Below are positions 52,563-60,745 of a DNA stretch of 64,000 bases, piece by piece. The notes beneath the pieces were generated by a model, which saw only the letters and a list, made by a program, of their open reading frames with translations, had not been told where the DNA came from and ran no database searches. Both the position numbers and the translations under genes were made by a program. Position 1 is the first letter of the stretch, and every line of letters starts with the position of its first letter. The DNA lies in the NCBI RefSeq assembly GCF_002939475.1, contig NZ_PKFQ01000001.1, positions 2,418,001-2,482,000 of the forward strand, in the 5' to 3' direction. The DNA is from Streptomyces cinnamoneus. Lineage in GTDB: Bacteria > Actinomycetota > Actinomycetes > Streptomycetales > Streptomycetaceae.

Positions 52563-53456
52563 GTGCAACTCCAACAGCTCCGCTACTTCGCCACGGTCGC
52601 CGAGGCGCGCCACTTCACGCGCGCCGCCGAGGCGCTGCACGTCGCCCAGCCGTCGCTGTCCCAGCAGATCCGGGCGCTGGAGAGGGAGTTGGGCGCCGAG
52701 CTGTTCCACCGGGCCCGCGGGAACATCACCCTGACCGACGCGGGCGAGGCCCTGCTGCCGCTGGCCCACCGGATCCTCGCCGACACCGAGACGGCGCGCC
52801 GCGAGGTGCAGGAGGTCGCGCAGTTGCGGCGCGGCCGCGTGCGCCTGGGCGCCCCGCCCAGTCTGTGCGCGAGCCTCGTCCCCGATGTGCTGCGCACCTT
52901 CCACGCGCGCTACCCGGGCATCGACCTGCACGTCGACGAGGGCGGGTCACAGGACCTCGTGCGGACCCTGGCCGTCGGCGGGCTCGACCTGGCCCTGGTC
53001 ATCACCCCGTTGGGGGTGGGCGCCCCCGCCCTGGCCACCACGGAGCTGATCCACGAGGATCTCGTGGCCGTCACCTCCCCCGACGTCCCGGCTTTGACCC
53101 GGCGCCGCCGGCTGCGCGTGGCGGAGCTGCGGGACCGGCCGATGGTGATGTTCCGCCGCGGCTACGACCTCCGTGAGATCACCACGGCGGCCTGCCGGGC
53201 GGCCGGCTTCGACCCCTCCTTCACGGTGGAGGGCGGCGAGATGGACGCGGTGCTGGGGTACGTACGGGCGGGGCTGGGCCTCGCGGTCGTACCGGGCATG
53301 GTCGCGGCCCGCTCGGGCCTGCGCGTCACCCCCTTCGAGGACGACCGCATGCGCCGCACCATCGCCGTGGCCCACCGCAAGGACACCGCCCCGCCCCGCG
53401 CGGCCCGCGAACTGCGGCGGGTGCTGCTGGAGCACCTGGGGGTGGCGGAGGAGTGA
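52563..53456 (+). CDS. LysR-family regulator divergent from sdh operon
   Basis: 297 residues. HTH: MQLQQLRYFATVAEARHFTRAAEALHVAQPSLSQQIRALERELG; effector domain with RVRLGAPPSLCASLVPDVL. Probably autoregulated, and it controls the divergent succinate dehydrogenase genes through the shared operator. GTG 52563. Confidence 0.93.
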   Translation: MQLQQLRYFATVAEARHFTRAAEALHVAQPSLSQQIRALERELGAELFHRARGNITLTDAGEALLPLAHRILADTETARREVQEVAQLRRGRVRLGAPPSLCASLVPDVLRTFHARYPGIDLHVDEGGSQDLVRTLAVGGLDLALVITPLGVGAPALATTELIHEDLVAVTSPDVPALTRRRRLRVAELRDRPMVMFRRGYDLREITTAACRAAGFDPSFTVEGGEMDAVLGYVRAGLGLAVVPGMVAARSGLRVTPFEDDRMRRTIAVAHRKDTAPPRAARELRRVLLEHLGVAEE

Positions 53457-53491
53457 GGGACCGGGGCGGCCGGGCCCCCGCCGGCTTGCCC

Positions 53492-53800
53492 TCAGCCCTC
53501 GCCCAGGTCCGCGTTGACGATCGCCCGCAGGGCGGCGAGGTGGGCGTGGTAGGCGGCTCGGCCGGTCTTGGTCAGCTTCAGCCATACGCGCTGGCGCGTG
53601 TCGCGCACGCCGCGGCGCTGTTCCACATAGCCCGCGTCGGACAGGACCGTGACGTGCTTGCTCAGGACGGACGGGCTCACCCCCAGAGTCTCGCGGATCG
53701 TCGCGAACTCGATTTCCTCGACGGCGTCCAGCGCGGCACAGATCCTCAGCCGGTTCGGGGCGTGGATCGTGTCGTTGAAGCCGTCTTCGGGGGTGGTCAC
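53492..53800 (-). CDS. Winged-helix transcriptional regulator (MarR/PadR-like, single domain)
   Basis: 102 residues. FNDTIHAPNRLRICAALDAVEEIEFATIRETLGVSPSVLSKHVTVLSDAGYVEQRRGVRDTRQRVWLKLTKTG is a minimal winged helix of the type found next to small membrane proteins in Streptomyces. GTG 53800 overlaps the stop of the upstream membrane gene, so both are one operon, probably repressed by this protein. Confidence 0.9.
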   Translation of the reverse strand: MTTPEDGFNDTIHAPNRLRICAALDAVEEIEFATIRETLGVSPSVLSKHVTVLSDAGYVEQRRGVRDTRQRVWLKLTKTGRAAYHAHLAALRAIVNADLGEG

Positions 53801-54276
53801 GGTGTGGGTATGCCCTTCTGGCGCGCCTTGTGGTCGAGGACGTGGACGCCCCCCGCCACCAGCAGACCCGCCGGCACCCATATCCACGGCATGCCCGCCC
53901 AGTCTTCCAGGACCATCGCGCCGAGGAACGTCACCAAGCCGAGGACCCCGCAGAGGATCGCTCCCCGCTTCATGGAGGGGTGCATGCGGTGCCTGACGCC
54001 GCTGGAGCTCAGCTGGACCACGATGACGGTCAGCATCAGCACGTACATCAGGGCGAGGCCGACCAGGTCCAGCGGGTCGGGCAGCAGCTGGGAGAAATAG
54101 ACGCCGGCCAGGGCTGCGGAGAGGCTCGTCCCGTACCAGCGGCCGGGGGCCAGGGACCCGACCGCGCCCTGGGCCTCGGTGGCCAGCGCCAGGGACAGCG
54201 CGGCGCTCTCCCGGGAGGGCATGGACGGCCTGTCCGGCTCAGGGGTCATGTCACGTGCACACTCGTCTGTTGCCAT
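53797..54276 (-). CDS. Four-helix membrane protein, unknown
   Basis: 159 residues with four hydrophobic helices (LAGVYFSQLLPDPLDLVGLALMY, LMLTVIVVQL, GAILCGVLGLVTFLGAMVL, IWVPAGLLVAGGVHVL). No transport motif recognised. Encoded upstream of, and coupled to, a winged-helix regulator. The ATG at 54276 lies inside a 15-bp palindrome arm, so expression is probably under tight control. Confidence 0.82.
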   Translation of the reverse strand: MATDECARDMTPEPDRPSMPSRESAALSLALATEAQGAVGSLAPGRWYGTSLSAALAGVYFSQLLPDPLDLVGLALMYVLMLTVIVVQLSSSGVRHRMHPSMKRGAILCGVLGLVTFLGAMVLEDWAGMPWIWVPAGLLVAGGVHVLDHKARQKGIPTP

Positions 54277-54335
54277 GACGGAAAGTGAAGCATGGAGTTT
54301 CCGTCATGGCAACTGGAGAGTTTCCGCTGTGGAAA
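54270..54335. promoter_or_regulatory. 15-bp palindrome and repeated half sites at start of the regulator operon
   Basis: TTGCCATGACGGAAA (54270-54284) and TTTCCGTCATGGCAA (54298-54312) are perfect inverse complements. GAGTTTCCG occurs at 54295 and again at 54318, the second inside another small palindrome TTTCCGCTGTGGAAA. The left arm covers the start codon of the membrane gene. A likely operator for the coupled winged-helix regulator. Confidence 0.65.
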
Positions 54336-54395
54336 ACTTGGTTTTTCCCAGGTCGTATGCGGTTGTCAGATCGTCCGGGCCCGCCCGGCGGCCCC

Positions 54396-56102
54396 TCAGC
54401 GCGCCCCGAAGACCTGGGTCCAGCGCGGGCCGCCCGGGGCCTTGTTGATGCCGATGCCGATCTCCTTGAAGGAACAGTTGAGGATGTTCTTGCGGTGCCC
54501 GTCGCTGTGCATCCAGGAGTCCATGACCGCCGCCGCGTCCTGCTGCCCGTAGGCGATGTTCTCGCCGTACGTGCTCCACTGGTAGCCGGCGGCCGTGATG
54601 CGGTCCCCGGGGCCCTTGCCGTCGGGGTTGGTGTGGTCGAAGAAGCCGCGGGCCGCCATGTCGTCGGAGTGGCCCTGGGCCGCGGCGTCCAGCAGGCTGT
54701 TGGAGGTGACCGGCGAGCAGCCCACCTTCGCGCGCTCGGCGTTGACCAGGGAGACGACCTGCTGGCCCATGGAGCCGCCGCCGCCCTTGCCGCCCGGGGC
54801 CGGGGCCTTGCTCTTCTCGGCGCGGGAGGGGGCCGTGCGCTCGGGCGCGGCGGTGGACGGCTTGGCCTCGGGGGCCTTGGAGGACTGCTCGGGCGTGGGC
54901 GAGGAGGCGCTCGGCGAGGGGGACGCCGAGGCGGAGGCGCTCGGCGTGGCGGACTGCGAGGGCGTGGGCAGCAGCGGGGAGGGCTCCTGGGCCGCCAGCT
55001 GCTTGAGGTCGCTGGAGGAGTCGGCGGCCTGGGTCTTGACGGTGGTGCCGGGCTCGTCCTCGAAGAACCGCATCCCGCCCAGCACGCCGCCGGCCACGAG
55101 GGCCAGCACGCCCGCGCCCACCACGGCCCGCCGGGTGGCCCGGGACCGGCCGCCGCCTCCGCGGTGGTGCCGGGCGCCGGCCCGGTGGCTGCGCGGCCGC
55201 CCGGCCGCGGACGCCGACGGCGAGGCGGACGGCGACGCGTACGCGGCGGAGGAGTGCGCGGCGGAGGAGGCCGGGGCGTGCGAGGCGTAGCCCACCGGCG
55301 CCGCCCCCAGGTCCGAGCCGCCGCCCCACCAGCCGGCCAGCGCCCCCACGACGGGCACCAGACCGAGGCCGACCAGCAGCCCCTCGGCCGGGACCAGCGC
55401 GGACAGCGCTCCGGTGCAACGGCCGCAGGAGCGCACGTGGCGGGCTATTCGCTTGCGCCACAGCGCCGAGGGGACACCGTCCCAGTGGGCCACCACCTCG
55501 CCGAGCTGCGGGCAGCGGGGCTGCGCGGCGAGCGCCTGGACCACGCCCCGGGCGATGTCCAGCTGGGCCTTGGTGCGCTGGACGCGTACGGCCGTGTGCT
55601 GCGGCGACAGTTCGAGCGCCGCGGCCACCTCCGCGCGCTTCAGCTCGCCGGCGGCCTCCAGCCACCACAGCGACAGGACCTCCTGCTCGCCGTCGTCGAG
55701 CCAGCGCGTGGCCTCGGCAGCCTCCTTGCGCTGGCCCTCCAGGCCGAGCCGGACGATCGTGAGGTCGACGAAGTCGGCCTTGGGGTCGGCGACTTCGCCG
55801 ACCACCTCCTGCAAGCCACTGACGGGAGCCTCGGGGCGGTCCTCCCGGCAGTGGCTGCGTATCTGGTTCATGGTGATCGCCACGAGCCAGGAGCGGAAAC
55901 TGGCCGGGTCCCGCAGGCCGTCGAGGCCGTTGATCACGCGGAGCATGGTGTCCTGGACGACGTCGTCGACGTCCGCGTGGCCGTTCAGCGCACGGCCGAC
56001 GATGTTGTAGACCAGCGGCAGGTGGGTGGCCACGAGCTCGTCCTGTGCCGCCGCGTCCCCGGCTCGCGCCGCTTCGATCACGGCCACGTTCACACTCTTC
56101 AC
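54396..56102 (-). CDS. ECF sigma factor fused to zinc finger, membrane anchor and extracellular CAP domain
   Basis: 568 residues in one frame. ECF sigma2 (about 25-90, DVDDVVQDTMLRVINGLDGL, SWLVAITMNQIRSH) and sigma4 (about 130-185); a zinc-binding HVRSCGRC (H222, C226, C229) like that of anti-sigma factors; one or two hydrophobic stretches (240-260 and membrane helix 326-347); a Ser/Pro/Ala stalk; then a CAP/SCP domain (447-568) with VNAERAKVGC, HSDDMAARGFFDHTNPDG, GENIAYGQ and WMHSDGHRKNIL. Sigma, anti-sigma-like and extracellular sensor parts are thus one polypeptide. GTG 56102 with GAGAGAGG. Activation presumably needs release of the sigma part. Confidence 0.9.
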   Translation of the reverse strand: MKSVNVAVIEAARAGDAAAQDELVATHLPLVYNIVGRALNGHADVDDVVQDTMLRVINGLDGLRDPASFRSWLVAITMNQIRSHCREDRPEAPVSGLQEVVGEVADPKADFVDLTIVRLGLEGQRKEAAEATRWLDDGEQEVLSLWWLEAAGELKRAEVAAALELSPQHTAVRVQRTKAQLDIARGVVQALAAQPRCPQLGEVVAHWDGVPSALWRKRIARHVRSCGRCTGALSALVPAEGLLVGLGLVPVVGALAGWWGGGSDLGAAPVGYASHAPASSAAHSSAAYASPSASPSASAAGRPRSHRAGARHHRGGGGRSRATRRAVVGAGVLALVAGGVLGGMRFFEDEPGTTVKTQAADSSSDLKQLAAQEPSPLLPTPSQSATPSASASASPSPSASSPTPEQSSKAPEAKPSTAAPERTAPSRAEKSKAPAPGGKGGGGSMGQQVVSLVNAERAKVGCSPVTSNSLLDAAAQGHSDDMAARGFFDHTNPDGKGPGDRITAAGYQWSTYGENIAYGQQDAAAVMDSWMHSDGHRKNILNCSFKEIGIGINKAPGGPRWTQVFGAR

Positions 56103-56219
56103 GCCCGTACCTCTCTCCGCACCGCCACGTTGGCGTTCGTTCCGACACCTAGGAGACCCAGGGCCGGTCCGTTGATAACAAAAACTTGGGCGCGAATATG
56201 TGGCGGACCTCTCAACCCG

Positions 56220-57227
56220 TCACGGCGTCAGGAACTCCCGCAGGCTTCCCGGAGCCGCCGACTCCACGAAACCCACCGCCTCGGCAGCGGAGATGTCACG
56301 GATGCGGTAGCCGCCCTCCCCTCCCGGAACCGCTGCCGTGACGGTCACCACACCCGCCCGCCGCGAAAGGGGCGTGTCGGTAAAAGTCCATGCAAGGACG
56401 GCGCTCCGGTCGAGGCTCACCGTCTCCCGTCCGAACGTCCCGGACCGCAGGACGAGGTGACGCCCCCGCAGGGCGTGCCCCAGCGCCCGGTACGCGTCGC
56501 GCGCGAGCCCGTACGCCACCGGCGCCGCGAGCAGCGTCCACCCCACCGCGCAGTACCCCAGCACCGGCAGCGCCAGCAGCCACCCCAGGACCCCGAGCGC
56601 CAGCGTCACCGGCAGCACCCCCCACCCCAGCGCCCACACCACCCGCCGCCGCAGGGCCGCCCGCGGATGCGGACGCAGGCCCTGCGCGTCCACGGCCCCG
56701 CCCAGCACCTCCGCGCACACGCGCACCGCCTCGCCCCTGGGGGCCGGGGGCAGCACGACGCTGCGCCGGCGGTTCTGGTCGCGGTCGCCGAGGCCCCCCG
56801 CCACGGCCCGTACGGACGCCCCTCCGCCGGCGCGCAGCAGCAACGGCTCCCGCAGCGCCACCCCGTACAGCCGCGCCTCCTCGATGGCGACGGCGTTCCT
56901 CCCCCTCGGGCCGCGCCGGACGACGAGGCCGCCGTCCTGCCCGCGCTCCAGCCGGTACCCCCACCAGTGCCCGGCGTAGAACGCCACCGCCCCCGCGACG
57001 CCCAGTCCCGTCACGGCCGCCAGAGCCAGCGGGACGGAGACCCACAGGGCGTCACCTCCCAGGCCCGCCCAGAGGTGCCGGACGACGCCCGTCCGCCAGG
57101 GTTCCGTCCCCGTCGCCCTGACGATCCTCCACACCGTGCCGGCGACCATCAGGACACCTCCCCAGACCCAGAACGTGAGCGGCGCGTACCGCGTCCACCG
57201 CCGGTCGGCCGTGGCCAGGACCCTCAC
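56220..57227 (-). CDS. Bacterial PH-domain membrane protein (YdbT-like)
   Basis: 335 residues with several hydrophobic helices (LTFWVWGGVLMVAGTVWRIV, DALWVSVPLALAAVTGLGVAGAVAFYAG, LGWGVLPVTLALGVLGWLLALPVLGYC) and two beta-rich bPH2-type regions (YRLERGQDGGLVVRRGPRGRNAVAIEEARLYGVALREPL; LVLRSGTFGRETVSLDRSAVLAWTF). GTG 57227 overlaps the upstream PH gene. YdbS/YdbT pairs act in envelope homeostasis in Bacillus. Confidence 0.82.
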   Translation of the reverse strand: MRVLATADRRWTRYAPLTFWVWGGVLMVAGTVWRIVRATGTEPWRTGVVRHLWAGLGGDALWVSVPLALAAVTGLGVAGAVAFYAGHWWGYRLERGQDGGLVVRRGPRGRNAVAIEEARLYGVALREPLLLRAGGGASVRAVAGGLGDRDQNRRRSVVLPPAPRGEAVRVCAEVLGGAVDAQGLRPHPRAALRRRVVWALGWGVLPVTLALGVLGWLLALPVLGYCAVGWTLLAAPVAYGLARDAYRALGHALRGRHLVLRSGTFGRETVSLDRSAVLAWTFTDTPLSRRAGVVTVTAAVPGGEGGYRIRDISAAEAVGFVESAAPGSLREFLTP

Positions 57228-57730
57228 GCCGCCTCCCCCGCCGGCAGTCCGGCCGCGGCCCGCAGACGGTCCGCCAGCCGACGGGCCTCCGTGCCGGACA
57301 CCCCCGTGATCCGCACGTCGGCCGCCGACGACGCCGTGGTGACGGCCACGGTGGCGAGCCCGAAGCGCCGCTGCAGCGGCCCGCGCCGCAGGGCGACGGA
57401 CTCCACCCTGGCCAGCGGCAGGACGCGGCGCCGGAGCCGGTACCAGCCGCTCGACGCGTAGAGCGCCGACTCCCCCACCTCCCAGGCGTGCGCCCGGTAC
57501 CGCAGGGCCGGCATGGCCAGCGCATAGCCGAGCGCGGGCACCACCAGCCCCACGACCACCAGGGGGGCGAGCCAGGGGAGGGCGCCGGGGAAGAAGAGGA
57601 GGGAGAGGACGAGCAGCACGGTGGCCGCGAGCACCGCGGGGCCGGTCACCACGAGCAGGGCCTGGGCCGTCCACCAGCGCCGGGCCGGGGGGCCGACCCG
57701 GTGGGCCGGCGGCCGCAGGGTCCACGCCAT
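57224..57730 (-). CDS. Bacterial PH-domain membrane protein (YdbS-like)
   Basis: 168 residues: two hydrophobic helices (ALLVVTGPAVLAATVLLVLSLLFF, WLAPLVVVGLVVPALGYALA), then one bPH2 domain (HAWEVGESALYASSGWYRLRRRVLPLARVESVALRRGPLQRRFGLATVAVTT). ATG 57730 with AAGGGGGG. Divergent from the tetR-type gene. Confidence 0.85.
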   Translation of the reverse strand: MAWTLRPPAHRVGPPARRWWTAQALLVVTGPAVLAATVLLVLSLLFFPGALPWLAPLVVVGLVVPALGYALAMPALRYRAHAWEVGESALYASSGWYRLRRRVLPLARVESVALRRGPLQRRFGLATVAVTTASSAADVRITGVSGTEARRLADRLRAAAGLPAGEAA

Positions 57731-57755
57731 GACACCCCCCTTTTCCAAGTCGATC

Positions 57756-57794
57756 GTATTGCGAAATCGAACGGGCGTTAAGCTATAGCAATAC
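57756..57794. promoter_or_regulatory. Inverted repeat GTATTGC/GCAATAC in the TetR divergent promoter
   Basis: GTATTGC (57756-57762) and GCAATAC (57788-57794) flank 25 bases of AT-rich sequence between the PH-domain operon and the TetR gene. The position fits an operator for the TetR protein; it would then control both operons. Confidence 0.4.
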
Positions 57795-57849
57795 AATTGA
57801 CCTGTAAAGCCGGAGCCGGCTCCGGCGGCCCCCAGCGAAAGGCGTCCCC

Positions 57850-58524
57850 GTGCCCAAGCGCGTCGACCGCGACGAACGCCGCCACCGCATCGCCGAAGCC
57901 CTCTGGCGCATCGCCTGCGACCGCGGCCTGGACGGCGCGAGCCTGCGCGACGTGGCGGCGGAGGCCGGCATCTCCCTCGGCCAGTTGCAGCACTACTTCC
58001 GCAGCAAGGACGAGATGCTGCTCTTCGCCCTGGACCACATCGGCGAACTCGCCACCCGGCGCATCCGCGCGCGCCTGGAGGCGCTGCCCGGCGTGCCGGC
58101 CCCCCGCACGCTCCTGCGCGAGACGATGACGGAGATCCTGCCGCTGGACGACCGGCGCCGCAGCGGCCAGCTGGTCGAGGTCGCCTACGTCGCGCGGGCC
58201 GTCCACGACGAACGCCTGCGCCGCCGCGCCCAGGAGGGCACCCCGATGCTGCGGACGCTGCTCGCCGGCTGGATCGGGCAGGCGGTCGACCGCGGCGAGG
58301 TCGCCGCCGACCGCGACCCGGCCGCCGAGGCCATGGCGCTGCTGTGCCTCGTCGACGGCCTGACCACGTACGTCCTGCTGGAGGTGCTGCCCCCCGCCGA
58401 GGCGACGGCGCTGCTGGACGCCCACCTGGACCGGTTGTTCAGCACCCCGCCGTCAGACACGCCGCACCCGGACACCCCGCGGTCCGACACGCCACGCTCC
58501 GGCACCGGGGCGGACAGCCCCTAG
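57850..58524 (+). CDS. TetR-family regulator
   Basis: 224 residues. HTH: RIAEALWRIACDRGLDGASLRDVAAEAGISLGQLQHYFRSKDEMLLFALDH. Helical ligand domain follows, with a Thr/Pro/Ser/Asp-repeat tail (TPHPDTPRSDTPRSG) of no known role. GTG 57850. Probably regulates the divergent PH-domain genes or the convergent FUSC exporter. Confidence 0.93.
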   Translation: MPKRVDRDERRHRIAEALWRIACDRGLDGASLRDVAAEAGISLGQLQHYFRSKDEMLLFALDHIGELATRRIRARLEALPGVPAPRTLLRETMTEILPLDDRRRSGQLVEVAYVARAVHDERLRRRAQEGTPMLRTLLAGWIGQAVDRGEVAADRDPAAEAMALLCLVDGLTTYVLLEVLPPAEATALLDAHLDRLFSTPPSDTPHPDTPRSDTPRSGTGADSP

Positions 58525-58529
58525 CCCCC

Positions 58530-60626
58530 TCACCGCCGCCGCGCCGCCCGGTTGCGTCCGCGCGGGCCGGGCGAGAGGGCCTCGGCGAGCTCGTCGAGCG
58601 CGTCCACCAGCAGGTCCGCGCCCCGCACCGCCACGCCCTCGTCGCCCTCCCGCTCCCGCCACACCTCCAGCACCGCCCGCGGCCCGGACCAGTCCAGCGC
58701 CCGCCGTTCCCGCACCGCCGCCACGGCGTCCGGCAGCGCGGCCCGCAGGGCGCGCCCGAACTCCTCGGCGTCCGGGTTCGGCCGGGCCGTCTTGTCCGGG
58801 AGATGAGCCTCCATCAGCATGGTCACGCGCCCCATCGTCGCCAGCGCCGACTCCCCCGCCCGCTCCGAGCTGCGGGACAGCCCCCGGTGCCGCACCGGTT
58901 CCTTCTGGGCGCGGGCCGCGGCCTCCTCCCACTCCATGCGCGCGGCCCGCCCGTCGAGCAGGGCCTCGCGCACCCGGCGCGGCTTGCGCTCGGCCGGGCG
59001 GGCGTAGACCTCGACGACGGCCAGCGCGTACCCGCCGTTGGCCTGGAGCCAGTCGGCGAGCCGGTCGCGCAGCCTGGGCGTCTCCCAGGTGGGCCAGACC
59101 GCGTACGCGGCCATCGCCAGCAGCCCGCCCAGCAGGGTGAGGGCCAGCCGCGCCTGGACGGTCTGCGACCAGCCCTCGCCCGCGATGCCCAGCAGGAAGA
59201 CGACGTAGGCGCCGATGCACGCGGACGCCACGATGTAGCCCGTGCGAAACAGCAGGTAGAGCATGCCGATGCTGACGACGGCCAGCGCCGCGCACACGTA
59301 CACGCCGGGGTGGAAGAGCGCGCTGATCCCCGCCGCGACCCACAGGCCGACGAAGGTGCCGGCGAAGCGGGCGACGCCCCGCTGGTAGGTCTGGGCGAAG
59401 TCCGGCCGCATCACCATCACCGAGGTCATGGGGGCCCAGTAGCCGTGTCCCAGGGGCAGCGCGGTGCCCAGGACGTAGCCGGCGCAGGAGACCGCCGTCA
59501 CGCGCACCGCGTGCCGTGCGACCGCCGAGGACGAGCGCGCCTCGCGCCGCAGGGCCCGCCAGGCCACGGGCACGAGCCCGGTCACGGTGGGCCGCAGCAG
59601 GTGCCGGCGCTCGGCCGGCGTCGTGGGGCGCGTGGCCTGTACGGGCTCGTCGCTGGCCTCCACCGCGTCGGCGAGCAGCGCGATCAGCCGCATCGCGGAC
59701 CGGCGCGCGGGACCGGTGAGCACCGACCCCGTCTCGGGCACTTCGAGGGCGGCCACGGTCTCCGGGGGCAGCCGCACCGGCTCGCCCCGGCGGATCGCCC
59801 GCGCCACCGCGTCCAGCACGGTCGCCGCGGCGGCCAGCAGGTCGCGGACGTGGTCGCGCTCGGGGCCCTCGGCGGGTGCGCCCAGGACCGGGTCGGCGAG
59901 CGAGGCGAGCACGGGCCGGATGCGCTCGGCGACGCCGCGCGGGCCGCCCAGCTGGCGTGGGCGGTTGCGGGCCTGGCGCGGGGTCAGCTCGGCGGCGCTG
60001 CGGGCCTCCATCAGGGGCTGGGGGTCGAAGCGGGCCACGGGGTCGTGCCGGAGGCGGCGCGCGTAGTCGGCCTCGGCGGCCAGCGCGTCGGCGAGCGCGT
60101 CGCGCTGGCGGCCCCAGGGACGGATGGGGAAGGCGATGATGAGCGCGGCCTGCACGAGGCCGCCGAAGACGATGAGCGCGGCGTGTTCGGCCGCGCCGCC
60201 GACGGACGTCGGCAGGGTGACCGTGACGAGCATGACCGCGATCGTCTGGTTGGCGACGAAGCCGGACACCGGGCCCAGGGCCCACGCCATGCCCGCCAGC
60301 AGGGTCCACACCGCCAGCAGCGCGACGAAGAGGGCGTGGTCGGCTGCGGCGAGATAGCCGACGAACGTGCTGAAGCCGAGGCTGGCCGCGACGCCGAGCG
60401 CGAGCATCGGGCGCGGGCGCCAGCTGCGCTGGAACGTCGCCAGGCCGGAGGCGAAGGCGCCGAAGGCGGACGAGACGGCGAGCGTCGGGGAGCCGTGGGC
60501 CAGGAGGAGGCCGATGACGACCGCGACCCCGCACGCGCCGCGGACCGCCACCAGCGGTTCGAGCCTGGTCCGCTCGACGGTCAGCCCGGCGCGGGCGGTC
60601 TTCTTCAGCGCGGTCGCCCAGCCCAT
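58530..60626 (-). CDS. FUSC-family inner-membrane exporter
   Basis: 698 residues in two halves. Each starts with a group of membrane helices (VRGACGVAVVIGLLL..., and VTAVSCAGYVLGTALPLGHGYWAPMTSVMVMRPDFAQTYQRGVARFAGTFVGLWVA, the FUSC signature), followed by cytoplasmic helical domains. Related to YccS and aromatic-acid exporters. Substrate unknown. Ends 5 bases from the convergent TetR stop. Confidence 0.9.
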   Translation of the reverse strand: MGWATALKKTARAGLTVERTRLEPLVAVRGACGVAVVIGLLLAHGSPTLAVSSAFGAFASGLATFQRSWRPRPMLALGVAASLGFSTFVGYLAAADHALFVALLAVWTLLAGMAWALGPVSGFVANQTIAVMLVTVTLPTSVGGAAEHAALIVFGGLVQAALIIAFPIRPWGRQRDALADALAAEADYARRLRHDPVARFDPQPLMEARSAAELTPRQARNRPRQLGGPRGVAERIRPVLASLADPVLGAPAEGPERDHVRDLLAAAATVLDAVARAIRRGEPVRLPPETVAALEVPETGSVLTGPARRSAMRLIALLADAVEASDEPVQATRPTTPAERRHLLRPTVTGLVPVAWRALRREARSSSAVARHAVRVTAVSCAGYVLGTALPLGHGYWAPMTSVMVMRPDFAQTYQRGVARFAGTFVGLWVAAGISALFHPGVYVCAALAVVSIGMLYLLFRTGYIVASACIGAYVVFLLGIAGEGWSQTVQARLALTLLGGLLAMAAYAVWPTWETPRLRDRLADWLQANGGYALAVVEVYARPAERKPRRVREALLDGRAARMEWEEAAARAQKEPVRHRGLSRSSERAGESALATMGRVTMLMEAHLPDKTARPNPDAEEFGRALRAALPDAVAAVRERRALDWSGPRAVLEVWREREGDEGVAVRGADLLVDALDELAEALSPGPRGRNRAARRR

Positions 60627-60745
60627 GGGGTGAGCTTACGGTGCGGATCACCCTTAACCGGGTCAAGGGGGGTGGGCGCGGGGCCGGGGCGGGGCCCCGG
60701 GCCCGCGCGCCGCGCCGTGGCGCTGTGCCCCCGGCGGGGGCGGGG

